Below, in pieces: positions 1 through 6,821 of a DNA stretch of 15,772 nt. The translations under genes were made by a program, and so were the position numbers. Origin of the DNA: a bacterium (GTDB taxonomy: Bacteria; Hydrogenedentota; Hydrogenedentia; Hydrogenedentiales; SLHB01). Where the stretch lies: contig JAAEQP010001257.1 of the NCBI GenBank assembly GCA_024231375.1, positions 1-15,772 on the forward strand. Direction: 5' to 3'. Below the pieces are notes generated by a model. The model was given only the letters and a program-made list of their open reading frames with translations. It ran no database searches and had not been told where the DNA came from. How positions within the stretch are numbered: position 1 is the first letter of the stretch; every line of letters begins with the position of its first letter.

Positions 1-76
1 CTGGTGTATGCTATGGAGGAGCGGCGCAGGCCGCTCCTCCTTTTTTGTATTCGGGGAGAAGTGGGGGACAGGAATG
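1..76 (+). repeat. Leader direct repeat, copy 1
   Basis: Bases 1-76 match 1390-1465 at a constant offset of 1389, with two mismatches (46 T/C and 72 G/C). The block holds a strong hairpin with a T-tract, a purine-rich Shine-Dalgarno stretch near 52-68, and an ATG at 74-76. In this copy the ATG opens only eight codons before TAG at 98-100, so it has lost its gene. In copy 2 the same ATG starts the GxGYxYP gene. The repeat touches the window edge and may extend further left. Confidence 0.93.
15..46 (+). terminator. Intrinsic terminator-like hairpin in leader copy 1
   Basis: A perfect 11-bp GC-rich stem (15-25 with 30-40) closes a 4-nt loop GCAG and is followed directly by six T residues (41-46). 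This is the textbook form of a Rho-independent terminator reading rightward. It could end a transcript entering from the left, or act as a leader attenuator as proposed for copy 2. Confidence 0.8.
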
Positions 77-94
77 GCGGGAAGAGCGAAAAGC

Positions 95-115
95 CCGTAG
101 TCTGTCTCTAGGTTT
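95..115 (+). repeat. Left arm of 21-bp inverted repeat
   Basis: This arm is the reverse complement of 1047-1067 with one mismatch. Its core is TCTGTCTCTAGGTT at 101-114. The two arms frame the 140-1027 gene closely. No clear target-site duplication was seen outside the arms. Shorter matches recur at 1159-1168, 1219-1226 and 1350-1363, so this is a dispersed local repeat and not a single pair. Confidence 0.85.
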
Positions 116-139
116 TCCAGAGTGAATGGAGTGGCACCA

Positions 140-1027
140 ATGCTCTCGCTTATACTGACTGTGGCTCTACCGACCCTCGGAGCAATCGGTGGCGTACACG
201 GAGACAGCCACGGGCCGCCGATCATGGACACCCATCGGGGTGGAGCCATTGCTGTTGAATGTGGAGCGAATGACGAAGATGTCAGACAGCTCCTGCGTGA
301 TGTTGCGGTTACGCCAAGAGAAGCGTGGGCCAGTGGGAGGATAGACTACTGGCGCAATCATCGCGTAGACCTTACGCCAATCTTCATCCGGCTCCTGAAC
401 GAGAAGGGGCAAGAGGAGGGATTGGTCGACCCAAGAGGGGGGGAGGGGTCGGAGGCTACAATCCTGGCCTGGATTGGCTACTTGGGCACTGAGAAGGGCG
501 TTGAGTACCTGATTGGTCTCTGCAAGACATCTCTGGATGAGGGAGTCTATTCCCAAGATACAATGTACGACATCGGTTTCGTACTTGAGGGTTTGGGGTT
601 CTCGGGGGATGACAGAGCCCTCGATCTCCTGTTCCGCATGCAGGCCGACGAGTACTGGCGACCAGAGGGAGGGCCAACCGTCCAGATGGAGGCAATAGAG
701 GGCGCTATGAGTGCTGACGAGCACAACCGGTATGTCCGCTACAAGCTCAAAGAATACGCGATCAGGGCAATCGCATGGTCCGGAACTCCACGCGCTCTGC
801 GGGCACTCGCGTCAGGCAACGGGGTCAACCCACAATTCGCCAATGACCTGGAAAAGTACTTCGACATAGCTGCGCGAACCAGGGCAGGAATACTGCTGTA
901 TCCAGAACTCGTGGGGCAGAAGCTGGCCCGTGACAAGAAGAAGCTCTTGAAGTCAATCTACAAAGAGTACGGAAAGACGTACAAGGCCGTGAAGGTCACG
1001 CACGACAATAAGCGTATGAGGAATTAG
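140..1027 (+). CDS. Unrecognised, probably exported protein (possibly HEAT-like)
   Basis: A 295-residue product I do not recognise. The N-terminus is hydrophobic (MLSLILTVALPTLGAIGG) and resembles an export signal, but it lacks the usual positive residues, so secretion is only likely. The body alternates helix-like stretches such as EATILAWIGYLGTEKGVEYL and YAIRAIAWSGTPRALRAL, which resemble HEAT-type helical repeats; this is a weak fold guess. The C-terminus is lysine-rich. ATG 140 is preferred because GGAG lies at 128-131 with 8-nt spacing; an in-frame GTG at 122 would add six residues. Its codon use (more ATA, AGA, AGG) differs from the operon to the right. It sits alone between inverted repeat arms, which suggests acquired cargo. 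Confidence 0.72.
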   Translation: MLSLILTVALPTLGAIGGVHGDSHGPPIMDTHRGGAIAVECGANDEDVRQLLRDVAVTPREAWASGRIDYWRNHRVDLTPIFIRLLNEKGQEEGLVDPRGGEGSEATILAWIGYLGTEKGVEYLIGLCKTSLDEGVYSQDTMYDIGFVLEGLGFSGDDRALDLLFRMQADEYWRPEGGPTVQMEAIEGAMSADEHNRYVRYKLKEYAIRAIAWSGTPRALRALASGNGVNPQFANDLEKYFDIAARTRAGILLYPELVGQKLARDKKKLLKSIYKEYGKTYKAVKVTHDNKRMRN

Positions 1028-1046
1028 CCGGGAAGAAACCTAGCAG

Positions 1047-1067
1047 AAACCTAGGGACAGACTACGG
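1047..1067 (-). repeat. Right arm of 21-bp inverted repeat
   Basis: Reverse complement of 95-115 with one mismatch, starting 20 bp after the stop codon of the 140-1027 gene. A transcript covering both arms could pair them and enclose the whole gene. Alternatively the arms are the termini of a non-autonomous mobile unit. Confidence 0.85.
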
Positions 1068-1218
1068 TTTCTCGAATGGCATCGACAAGAATCGGAAGCA
1101 ATCCGCGCGTTTCTGACAGGATAACCGGATGGACGGGATAGGGCGGAAATGTAAGAAACGTAGTCTGTGGGGCTGTCGAGAAGGTCTTGGCCTTGCGCGA
1201 AGGCCGCGAAAGAGGCCA

Positions 1219-1268
1219 GGGACAGACCCGTCTCGTCCGCCTACGGCGGACTCGCTGGGGTCAGTCCC
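1219..1268. repeat. Nested REP-like hairpin
   Basis: The outer arms GGGACAGACCC (1219-1229) and GGGTCAGTCCC (1258-1268) pair at 10 of 11 positions. Inside is a perfect 7-bp stem with a 3-nt loop (GTCCGCC-TAC-GGCGGAC, 1235-1251). The outer left arm shares GGGACAGA with the inverted repeat family nearby. No T-tract follows, so it is not an obvious terminator. The structure recalls bacterial REP elements, but none of the associated transposases is in the window. Confidence 0.6.
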
Positions 1269-1349
1269 GCTCTTTCGCTTCTCCTTTCGGGGTTTGTTTG
1301 GCTCTGTCTTTTAGGATTCGTCAGCGGTGAGACCTTCTTCAACAGGTCC

Positions 1350-1363
1350 TCTGTCCCTAGGTT
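1350..1363 (+). repeat. Short dispersed repeat copy
   Basis: TCTGTCCCTAGGTT is identical to the reverse complement of 1048-1061 and differs by one base from 101-114. It lies 26 bp before leader copy 2, so members of this repeat family occur on both sides of the spacer. Confidence 0.75.
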
Positions 1364-1389
1364 CTCCCCAGGGGTAGCTAGCAGGCCAA

Positions 1390-1465
1390 CTGGTGTATGC
1401 TATGGAGGAGCGGCGCAGGCCGCTCCTCCTTTTTCGTATTCGGGGAGAAGTGGGGGACAGCAATG
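1390..1465 (+). repeat. Leader direct repeat, copy 2 (intact, drives an operon)
   Basis: Second copy of the 76-bp block at 1-76. Here the block ends on the true start codon of the GxGYxYP gene (ATG 1463-1465), so the repeat is a complete leader: a possible weak extended -10 (TGTATGCT, 1394-1401), hairpin, Shine-Dalgarno sequence and start codon. Identity stops soon after the ATG, meaning what was duplicated is the regulatory region and not the coding sequence. Confidence 0.93.
1404..1434 (+). terminator. Leader hairpin with T-tract (terminator or attenuator)
   Basis: The 11-bp stem (1404-1414 with 1419-1429), loop GCAG and five T residues repeat the structure in copy 1. Only 28 bp separate the T-tract from ATG 1463, too few for a full promoter plus leader, so transcription of the operon probably passes through this hairpin. 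It is therefore a candidate attenuator. The right stem arm contains CUCCUCC, which could also pair with the GGGGAG at 1442-1447. Both regulatory ideas are inference. Confidence 0.65.
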
Positions 1466-3163
1466 ACGACAGGATGTACGTGGGGGATCCGAGCGGCGGC
1501 GGCCCTGTGCCTTGTGGCTGTCGCGATCCAATCGGGTGGCGCAACCGCCGCCTCGTCAGGAGAGGAGTCTGGAACCATGTCTGACTACATGCTGGTACCG
1601 ACGGGCGGTGTGTCCGCACCCCAACTCGCAACACTCCTGAGCCTGCAAGGCCTCGTGAATCGTCAAGGTCCCCGCATCTTCTTCCTGCCTCGTCCCGACG
1701 GTTCGGAAGCGCACTGGGTCGAGTGGTATCGCCGGTACGGGTTGAACCCTGTGGAGACGTCGGCGGCCGAGGCCGTCGAGGCCCACGCGGCGCAGGCCAA
1801 GGGCTACATTGTGTACGACCCCGACGTGCCCGACACGCTCAACGCGGCCATGGTCCTGGCTGGTGTCCGGGACGCGGTGGTGTGCGCCCCGCAGGACGCC
1901 GACGGATTCAAGGCGCGCGGCATGACGTGCATCGAGGACCTCCAGGGCCGTTGGTCCGACAAGATTGAGGTGTACCGGTGGCTCATCGACGAGGTCATGG
2001 CGCAATGCGATTGCCGCATCCTGGCCAATTACGATCAGAAGGATACGGCCAACATCCGCCCCACCATGGATTATCTGGTGGGGCATCGGGGCTTCTGCAT
2101 GGGCGTATGCATCAACGCCGCCGACTATCCCGATGAAGCGGTCTTGTGGGACGAGGTCCAGACCGCGGCGCCGGACCATGCCATGATGCTGGGTTGGCAC
2201 ACGTCGCGCGATACCGAGGCCACCCACGTCTACTTCGGAAGTCAGCACAACGTGTGGGTCTATTGCGCGGGCGCGTGGAACATGTCGTTTCATCAGCATG
2301 TTGCCGCGAAGAAGTCGTACGCCCAGCCCCATGCGGCGGCCACGGAATGCGACCCCGCCGCGCGCTACGTAACGATTACCTTGTCCGACGGCGATTCCTG
2401 GCATTCCATGGTCGATGTGCAGAAGAAGTTCTGGCGTCATCCCCGGAGAGGCGAAGCGCCGCTGGGATGGGAAGTGGCGCCCGTATTCGCTGAAGTCGGC
2501 CCGGCCGTCCTTGAGTACTACTATGAAACCCGCACCGACCAGGACTATCTGGTCTGCGGTCCGTCAGGCATTGGCTACAACTACCTCAGCGGGTTCGCCG
2601 ACTGGCAGGGATTCCTCGAACGGAGTGCGAAGGCCATGGACGCAACGTCGCTCCGTACGATCTGGGCCATCAACCGCGTCGTGCGTCATCAACCCGGCGG
2701 CGCCATCGAACACCGGCTCAAGAACGGTCCCATCACCTACACCAAGGCGGATATGGAAGCCTTCGGCGGCATCAAAGACCAGAACGGCGCCGACTGGGTC
2801 GATCCCGAAATGGTGGCGCGCTACATGGACGGCATCCCGGAGGCCCTCGGCTTCTTCCAGGGGTGGGAGAGCATTCCGGGCGAAGGCCCGCGTTGGGTGG
2901 ACGGCAAGCCGTGGTGCCCGACGGCGGTGCTGGTCCGCCACGATGTGGACGCGGTCATTGCGGAATTCGAACAAGAGGCCGAGCGCCAGCCCGTGCCGGC
3001 GTTTCTCGCGGGTCACGTGAACTGTTATGATGCGGATATGGACTCGGTGTTGGCCGTGGTCCACGGTCTTGAAGAGAAAGGGTATCGTGTGGTGCGGCCG
3101 GATGAGTTCCTTCAACTCGCCCGCGACGCCCACCACCGAGGGTTACGGGGAAACGATGAGTAA
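1463..3163 (+). CDS. Secreted GxGYxYP-family protein
   Basis: A 566-residue exported protein of the GxGYxYP family, which is linked to carbohydrate use; no reaction is firmly established. The name motif appears as GIGYNYL at residues 369-375, with leucine where the final proline is usual. An ITLSDGDSWHSM segment lies upstream of it. The N-terminal part (LATLLSLQGLVNRQGPRIFF) fits the family's N-terminal domain. Residues 1-30 form a signal peptide (arginine at 10, hydrophobic core AAAALCLVAVAI, then ATAAS). ATG 1463 is chosen because GGGGGA at 1452-1457 is well placed and the signal peptide starts there; a longer frame from 1397 would translate the leader hairpin. The stop overlaps the btuF-like start by 8 bp, so it is the first gene of the operon. 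Confidence 0.9.
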   Translation: MTTGCTWGIRAAAALCLVAVAIQSGGATAASSGEESGTMSDYMLVPTGGVSAPQLATLLSLQGLVNRQGPRIFFLPRPDGSEAHWVEWYRRYGLNPVETSAAEAVEAHAAQAKGYIVYDPDVPDTLNAAMVLAGVRDAVVCAPQDADGFKARGMTCIEDLQGRWSDKIEVYRWLIDEVMAQCDCRILANYDQKDTANIRPTMDYLVGHRGFCMGVCINAADYPDEAVLWDEVQTAAPDHAMMLGWHTSRDTEATHVYFGSQHNVWVYCAGAWNMSFHQHVAAKKSYAQPHAAATECDPAARYVTITLSDGDSWHSMVDVQKKFWRHPRRGEAPLGWEVAPVFAEVGPAVLEYYYETRTDQDYLVCGPSGIGYNYLSGFADWQGFLERSAKAMDATSLRTIWAINRVVRHQPGGAIEHRLKNGPITYTKADMEAFGGIKDQNGADWVDPEMVARYMDGIPEALGFFQGWESIPGEGPRWVDGKPWCPTAVLVRHDVDAVIAEFEQEAERQPVPAFLAGHVNCYDADMDSVLAVVHGLEEKGYRVVRPDEFLQLARDAHHRGLRGNDE

Positions 3164-4067
3164 GACGGCATTCCGGTGGCTGGCCTTGGCCGCGTTGATG
3201 GCGACCCTGAGCGCCTGCGGCGGGGACACGGATTCCGTTAGTGCCCCAGGGAACGACCCCGTGCCGTCCGGCGCCCCGCAACGCATCATCAGTTTCGCGC
3301 CCAACATCACCGAGGTGGTCTTTGCCTTGGGTGCTGGGGACCGCGTCATCGGCGTGACGTCGTTCTGCGACTATCCGCCCGAAGCCACCGAACTCCCGAA
3401 GGTCGGCGGACACATGGACCCCGACTACGAAGCCATCACGATGCTCCGGCCCGACCTCATTATTCTGCAGGGCCAACACGAGAAGATGGCAGGCTTCGTC
3501 AAGGACAACAACATCCCGGTCGTCCATGTGGACATGGACAGTCTCGCCACCATCGACGATGGCATCGCCGTGCTGGGCGAGGCTCTGGGCGCGGTTGACA
3601 AGGCCACTGCCTTACGCTCCCAAATTCAGGCCGATCTCGAGGCCGTGCGCGCTGCGGTCAAGCCCTTTCCCCGCAAGCAAGTGTTCCTGTGTACCTGGCG
3701 TCAGGGGTTGACCCAAATAGGCACCGTGGGCGGCGAATCGTTCCTTTCCGAACTGGCGGCCGTGGCAGGCGGCGACAACATCTATGCCGATTCGGCTGAG
3801 ACCTATCCCCAGGCGTCGAAAGAAACCATCGTGCTGAAGGCGCCGGAGGCCATCGTCGAGTTCTATCCCGGCAAGGACCTTTCGGACAAGGACAAAGCCA
3901 CCCTTGCGAAGGATTGGGCCCAATTCGCCAGTCTTTCCGCCGTCCAGACCAAACAAATCCATTTCGTTACCGAATCCTACGCCATGATCCCCGGGTTGCG
4001 TGTGACGCGGCTGGCACGCTTGATGGCGGCCGTCTTACATCCCGAGGCGGACGTCGCAGCGCCATGA
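3156..4067 (+). CDS. btuF: BtuF-like substrate-binding lipoprotein (ABC importer)
   Basis: A 303-residue periplasmic binding protein of the cobalamin/Fe3+-siderophore class (Peripla_BP_2). It should capture a chelate in the periplasm and deliver it to the BtuC-like permease. A lipoprotein signal ends in the lipobox L18-S-A-C21, so it is anchored by lipid at C21. The family opening follows (PQRIISFAPNITEVVFALG), then DRVIGVTSFCDYPPEA, then LRPDLIILQGQH, all typical of BtuF-type proteins, with a long linking helix in the middle. ATG 3156 sits within ATGAGTAA, overlapping the upstream stop; its own stop overlaps the ATPase start as ATGA. Cobalamin is the best substrate guess, but heme or siderophore cannot be excluded from sequence. 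Confidence 0.88.
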   Translation: MSKTAFRWLALAALMATLSACGGDTDSVSAPGNDPVPSGAPQRIISFAPNITEVVFALGAGDRVIGVTSFCDYPPEATELPKVGGHMDPDYEAITMLRPDLIILQGQHEKMAGFVKDNNIPVVHVDMDSLATIDDGIAVLGEALGAVDKATALRSQIQADLEAVRAAVKPFPRKQVFLCTWRQGLTQIGTVGGESFLSELAAVAGGDNIYADSAETYPQASKETIVLKAPEAIVEFYPGKDLSDKDKATLAKDWAQFASLSAVQTKQIHFVTESYAMIPGLRVTRLARLMAAVLHPEADVAAP

Positions 4068-4867
4068 ATCATCACCTCCTTGTCGATGCCGTGTCCTTTG
4101 CCTACGAGGCCGGACACCCCGTGTTCACGGATGTGTCGGCATCGATCCGTAGCGGCCAGGTCACGGGGATCGCGGGACCGAACGGGTGCGGCAAGAGCAC
4201 CTTGCTGCGCGTCTTTTCCGGTCTCCTCGATCCTTCGCCGGGAACCGTGATGCTCGACAACCGTCCCCTTGCCCAGTTCGGCCGCCGCGAACGCGCCCAA
4301 ACCTTGGGGTTTCTCCCGCAGAGCGTGAGCCCGGCCTTTGCCCTCACCGTGTTCGAGGTCGTCTGCTTGGGACGCTACCCTCACGTGGGGACGCTTGGCG
4401 GGTTAAGCAAGCGCGACCGCGAAGTCGCCGAACGCTGCATGCACGACACCGAAACCCTCGACCTGCGGCGGCGCAATTTCATGACCTTGTCGGGCGGCGA
4501 ACGGCAACGGGTGCTGTTGGCCAGCGTCCTTGCCCAGGAACCCGATCTGCTCTTATTGGACGAACCCACCTCCGCGCTCGACGTTCATCATCAGACGGAG
4601 ATCTTTGCCCTCTTGCGGCGGCTGGCGCGGGCCGGGTTTGGCATCGGCGTGGTGACCCACGACCTCAATCAGGCTGCGCGGTTCTGCGACCAGTTGTTCC
4701 TGCTCAGTCTCGGCGAAGGGCTCATCGCCTACGGCCCACCCGAAGCCGTGTTGACCGAAGGCGCCCTGTCCCGCGCCTACCGCGCCACCATCCGCGTGTG
4801 TACCCATCCCATTACCGGCACGCCCCTGATCACCGCCGAGGAACCATCCGCGGAGGTGGAGTCATGA
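4064..4867 (+). CDS. btuD: BtuD/FecE-like ABC transporter ATPase
   Basis: A 267-residue cytoplasmic ATPase that powers the importer. All catalytic motifs are present: Walker A GPNGCGKST (38-46), Q-loop Q86, signature LSGGERQR (142-149), Walker B LLLLDEP with D166 and E167, D-loop SALD (170-173) and switch H199. Length and the LGRYPH segment (102-107) fit the FecE/BtuD/FhuC group. The start ATG 4064 overlaps the upstream TGA by 4 bp, and the stop overlaps the permease ATG by 4 bp, which indicates coupled translation and matched subunit amounts. No defect is visible. Confidence 0.93.
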   Translation: MNHHLLVDAVSFAYEAGHPVFTDVSASIRSGQVTGIAGPNGCGKSTLLRVFSGLLDPSPGTVMLDNRPLAQFGRRERAQTLGFLPQSVSPAFALTVFEVVCLGRYPHVGTLGGLSKRDREVAERCMHDTETLDLRRRNFMTLSGGERQRVLLASVLAQEPDLLLLDEPTSALDVHHQTEIFALLRRLARAGFGIGVVTHDLNQAARFCDQLFLLSLGEGLIAYGPPEAVLTEGALSRAYRATIRVCTHPITGTPLITAEEPSAEVES

Positions 4868-5895
4868 TTACGCGGAAACGCACTCAGGTGCTTTCGATAA
4901 CGCTGGTGTTGGGGAGCCTTGCCCTGATGGTCGCCAGTTTGCTGGTGGGTACCGAGTCGATCAGCATCGGCAAAGCCATCGAAGACTGGCAGGCGGGACT
5001 GTCCGTACGCGAGTCGCCGACCCTGAACATCCTGTTCCAACAGCGCCTGCCCCGCACGTTGACCGCCATCATCGCCGGGTGCGGACTCGCCCTGGCGGGC
5101 TGCGCGTTCCAGGCCTTGCTGCGCAACCCGCTCGCTACGCCGTACACGTTGGGCGTGGCCAGCGCCGGCGCCTTGGGCGCATGGACCGCAACCATCCTGG
5201 CCCAGTCCATGGGCATGTCGCCCATCTTCTCGGCCCTGTCCACCAAGACCATGGCCTTCGGGTTTGCGGCCGTCGACATTGCGCTCATCTACTTCATCGC
5301 CGCACGCCGCGCCCGGTTCTCGTCGACGGTGCTGCTGCTGGCGGGCGTGAGCATGGGCATGCTGGCCAATGCCGGCATTATGTTCATGCGCTACCTGGCG
5401 GAACCCGACAAGCTCGTGATGATGGACCGCTGGCTCATGGGCGGCGTCAACGTGCTCGGGTTCACGCCCGTGAAGATGCTGGCAATCGGCGTCACGCCGT
5501 GCCTCGTGGTGCTGCTCTTGCAGGCGAGCCGGTTCGACCAACTCGGGTTCGGTGTGGAAATGGCCGCGGGTCGGGGCGTCAACGTGCCTCGGCTTCAACT
5601 GGTCACGTTCCTGGTCGGGTCGCTCATGGTGGCCATCATCGTGTCGGAGGTGGGCCCCATCGGGTTCGTGGGCCTCATCGTGCCCCATGCGGTTCGTGCC
5701 TTCACGGGATCGCGCCACCGCATCCTCATGCCCCTGAGCATGCTGGCCGGTGGCGGGTTCCTATGCCTGTGCGACATCGTGGCGCGCAAACTGCTCACGG
5801 GCGAAACGCCCATCGGCATCGTCACGTCCATGTTCGGCGTGCCCTTCTTCCTGTACCTGCTGTTGCGCCGCCGAATGACCGACTGGGACGAATAG
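4864..5895 (+). CDS. btuC: BtuC/FecCD-family ABC transporter permease
   Basis: A 343-residue inner-membrane permease of the FecCD/BtuC family. It would work as a dimer with the BtuD-like ATPase. Signs are many hydrophobic helices (about ten expected), the family segment LRNPLATPYTLGVASAGALG starting at residue 86, and the conserved GPIGFVGLIVPHAVR loop at 264-278, which faces the ATPase. The N-terminus has a short basic stretch (ITRKRTQ) before the first helix. Gene order is binding protein, ATPase, permease, and all three are intact. It ends 52 bp before the SDR gene. Confidence 0.92.
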   Translation: MITRKRTQVLSITLVLGSLALMVASLLVGTESISIGKAIEDWQAGLSVRESPTLNILFQQRLPRTLTAIIAGCGLALAGCAFQALLRNPLATPYTLGVASAGALGAWTATILAQSMGMSPIFSALSTKTMAFGFAAVDIALIYFIAARRARFSSTVLLLAGVSMGMLANAGIMFMRYLAEPDKLVMMDRWLMGGVNVLGFTPVKMLAIGVTPCLVVLLLQASRFDQLGFGVEMAAGRGVNVPRLQLVTFLVGSLMVAIIVSEVGPIGFVGLIVPHAVRAFTGSRHRILMPLSMLAGGGFLCLCDIVARKLLTGETPIGIVTSMFGVPFFLYLLLRRRMTDWDE

Positions 5896-5947
5896 CCGCC
5901 ACACGTTCCATCGCCTCGACTGAAGGACAATCGACAAGGAGACGCGC

Positions 5948-6688
5948 ATGTTGCTGGACGGGAAGATCGCCCTCATCACGGGCGGTGGACGGGGTATCGG
6001 GAGAGGAATCGCCCTCGCCTTCGCGGAACAGGGGTGCCACATCGCCGTTGCGTCGCGGTCGCTTGAGGAAGTGAAGACGGTCGCCGACGAGGCCCGCGCT
6101 TCGGGCGTGAAGGCCCTCGCCCTCGAATGTGATGTGGCGGACGACGCCTCCGTCGAACGGATGGTGGCGGACACCCTGACCGAATTCGGTCACATCGACA
6201 TCCTGGTCAACAACGCCGGACACGCCTGTTTCAAACCCTTCGTCGAGATGACCCCGGCGGAATGGCGCCGCACCATGGACGTGAACCTGACGGCACCCGC
6301 CATCTGTATCCAGGCCGTGCTGCCTTCCATGATGGCCCGGAAGTCCGGGCGCATCATCAATATATCGAGTGTGGCCGCGCTCAAACCCCTCGCGCATCAG
6401 GCCGCCTACTGCGCCAGCAAGTATGGCATCAATGGACTTACCAAGGTTCTGGCCCTGGAATTGCGCCAACACGGCATCAACGTGCATGCCGTGTGCCCTG
6501 GCGCTGTCAACACCCAGCTCGCCCGTGAGGCCATGCCCGACCGCGACCACAGCCAGTGGATGAGTCCCGAGGACGTTGCCCATGCCTGCCTGTATCTGGC
6601 GTCCATGAGCCCCCGCGCCACGACCGACGAAATCCTGGTCCGCCGGTTCGGAAGCGCCCCCATCGGTGGCGTCCCGCTGGACGGTTGA
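5948..6688 (+). CDS. Short-chain dehydrogenase/reductase (SDR)
   Basis: A 246-residue classical SDR oxidoreductase, cytoplasmic. The cofactor loop is TGGGRGIG (11-18), NNAG is at 88-91, and the catalytic set is N113, S141, Y154 and K158. An arginine right after the second strand (SR, 36-37) favours NADP(H). The substrate cannot be read from sequence; its place between a transporter and a mannosidase hints at a sugar or polyol. The C-terminus (TDEILVRRFGS) resembles the common SDR tail. A strong AAGGAG at 5936-5941 with 6-nt spacing sets the start. Probably the same transcript as the btu genes. Confidence 0.92.
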   Translation: MLLDGKIALITGGGRGIGRGIALAFAEQGCHIAVASRSLEEVKTVADEARASGVKALALECDVADDASVERMVADTLTEFGHIDILVNNAGHACFKPFVEMTPAEWRRTMDVNLTAPAICIQAVLPSMMARKSGRIINISSVAALKPLAHQAAYCASKYGINGLTKVLALELRQHGINVHAVCPGAVNTQLAREAMPDRDHSQWMSPEDVAHACLYLASMSPRATTDEILVRRFGSAPIGGVPLDG

Positions 6689-6821
6689 GACCGGCCACGG
6701 ACACGCGGTAAGCTGTAGGCCTGATCGACAAGGGAATGCAATCCGGGCTGTCCGCCGGGACGGCCAGGTAACCGCGGGTCGATGTCCCTACCGGGCCTCC
6801 CCGCTTGTAAGGAACGAGCCG

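Larger units (their letters stand above)
1028..1389. other. Non-coding repeat-rich spacer
   Basis: No convincing gene lies in this 362-bp gap. Overlapping short reading frames on both strands lack good ribosome binding sites. It contains the right arm of the inverted repeat (1047-1067), a hairpin at 1189-1205 (GGCCTT...AAGGCC), a nested hairpin at 1219-1268, and further copies of the CTGTCCCTAGGTT-type motif. The pattern resembles REP-like or miniature-element debris. Confidence 0.7.

Noticed and set aside
1397..1462. Upstream extension of the GxGYxYP gene
   Set aside because: It would translate the terminator-like hairpin and bury the signal peptide. ATG 1463 has the Shine-Dalgarno sequence and signal start.
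1028..1462. Cobalamin riboswitch before the BtuFDC operon
   Set aside because: I looked for the conserved B12-box-like and junction motifs on the plus strand and saw none; the leader instead has a short hairpin with a T-tract.
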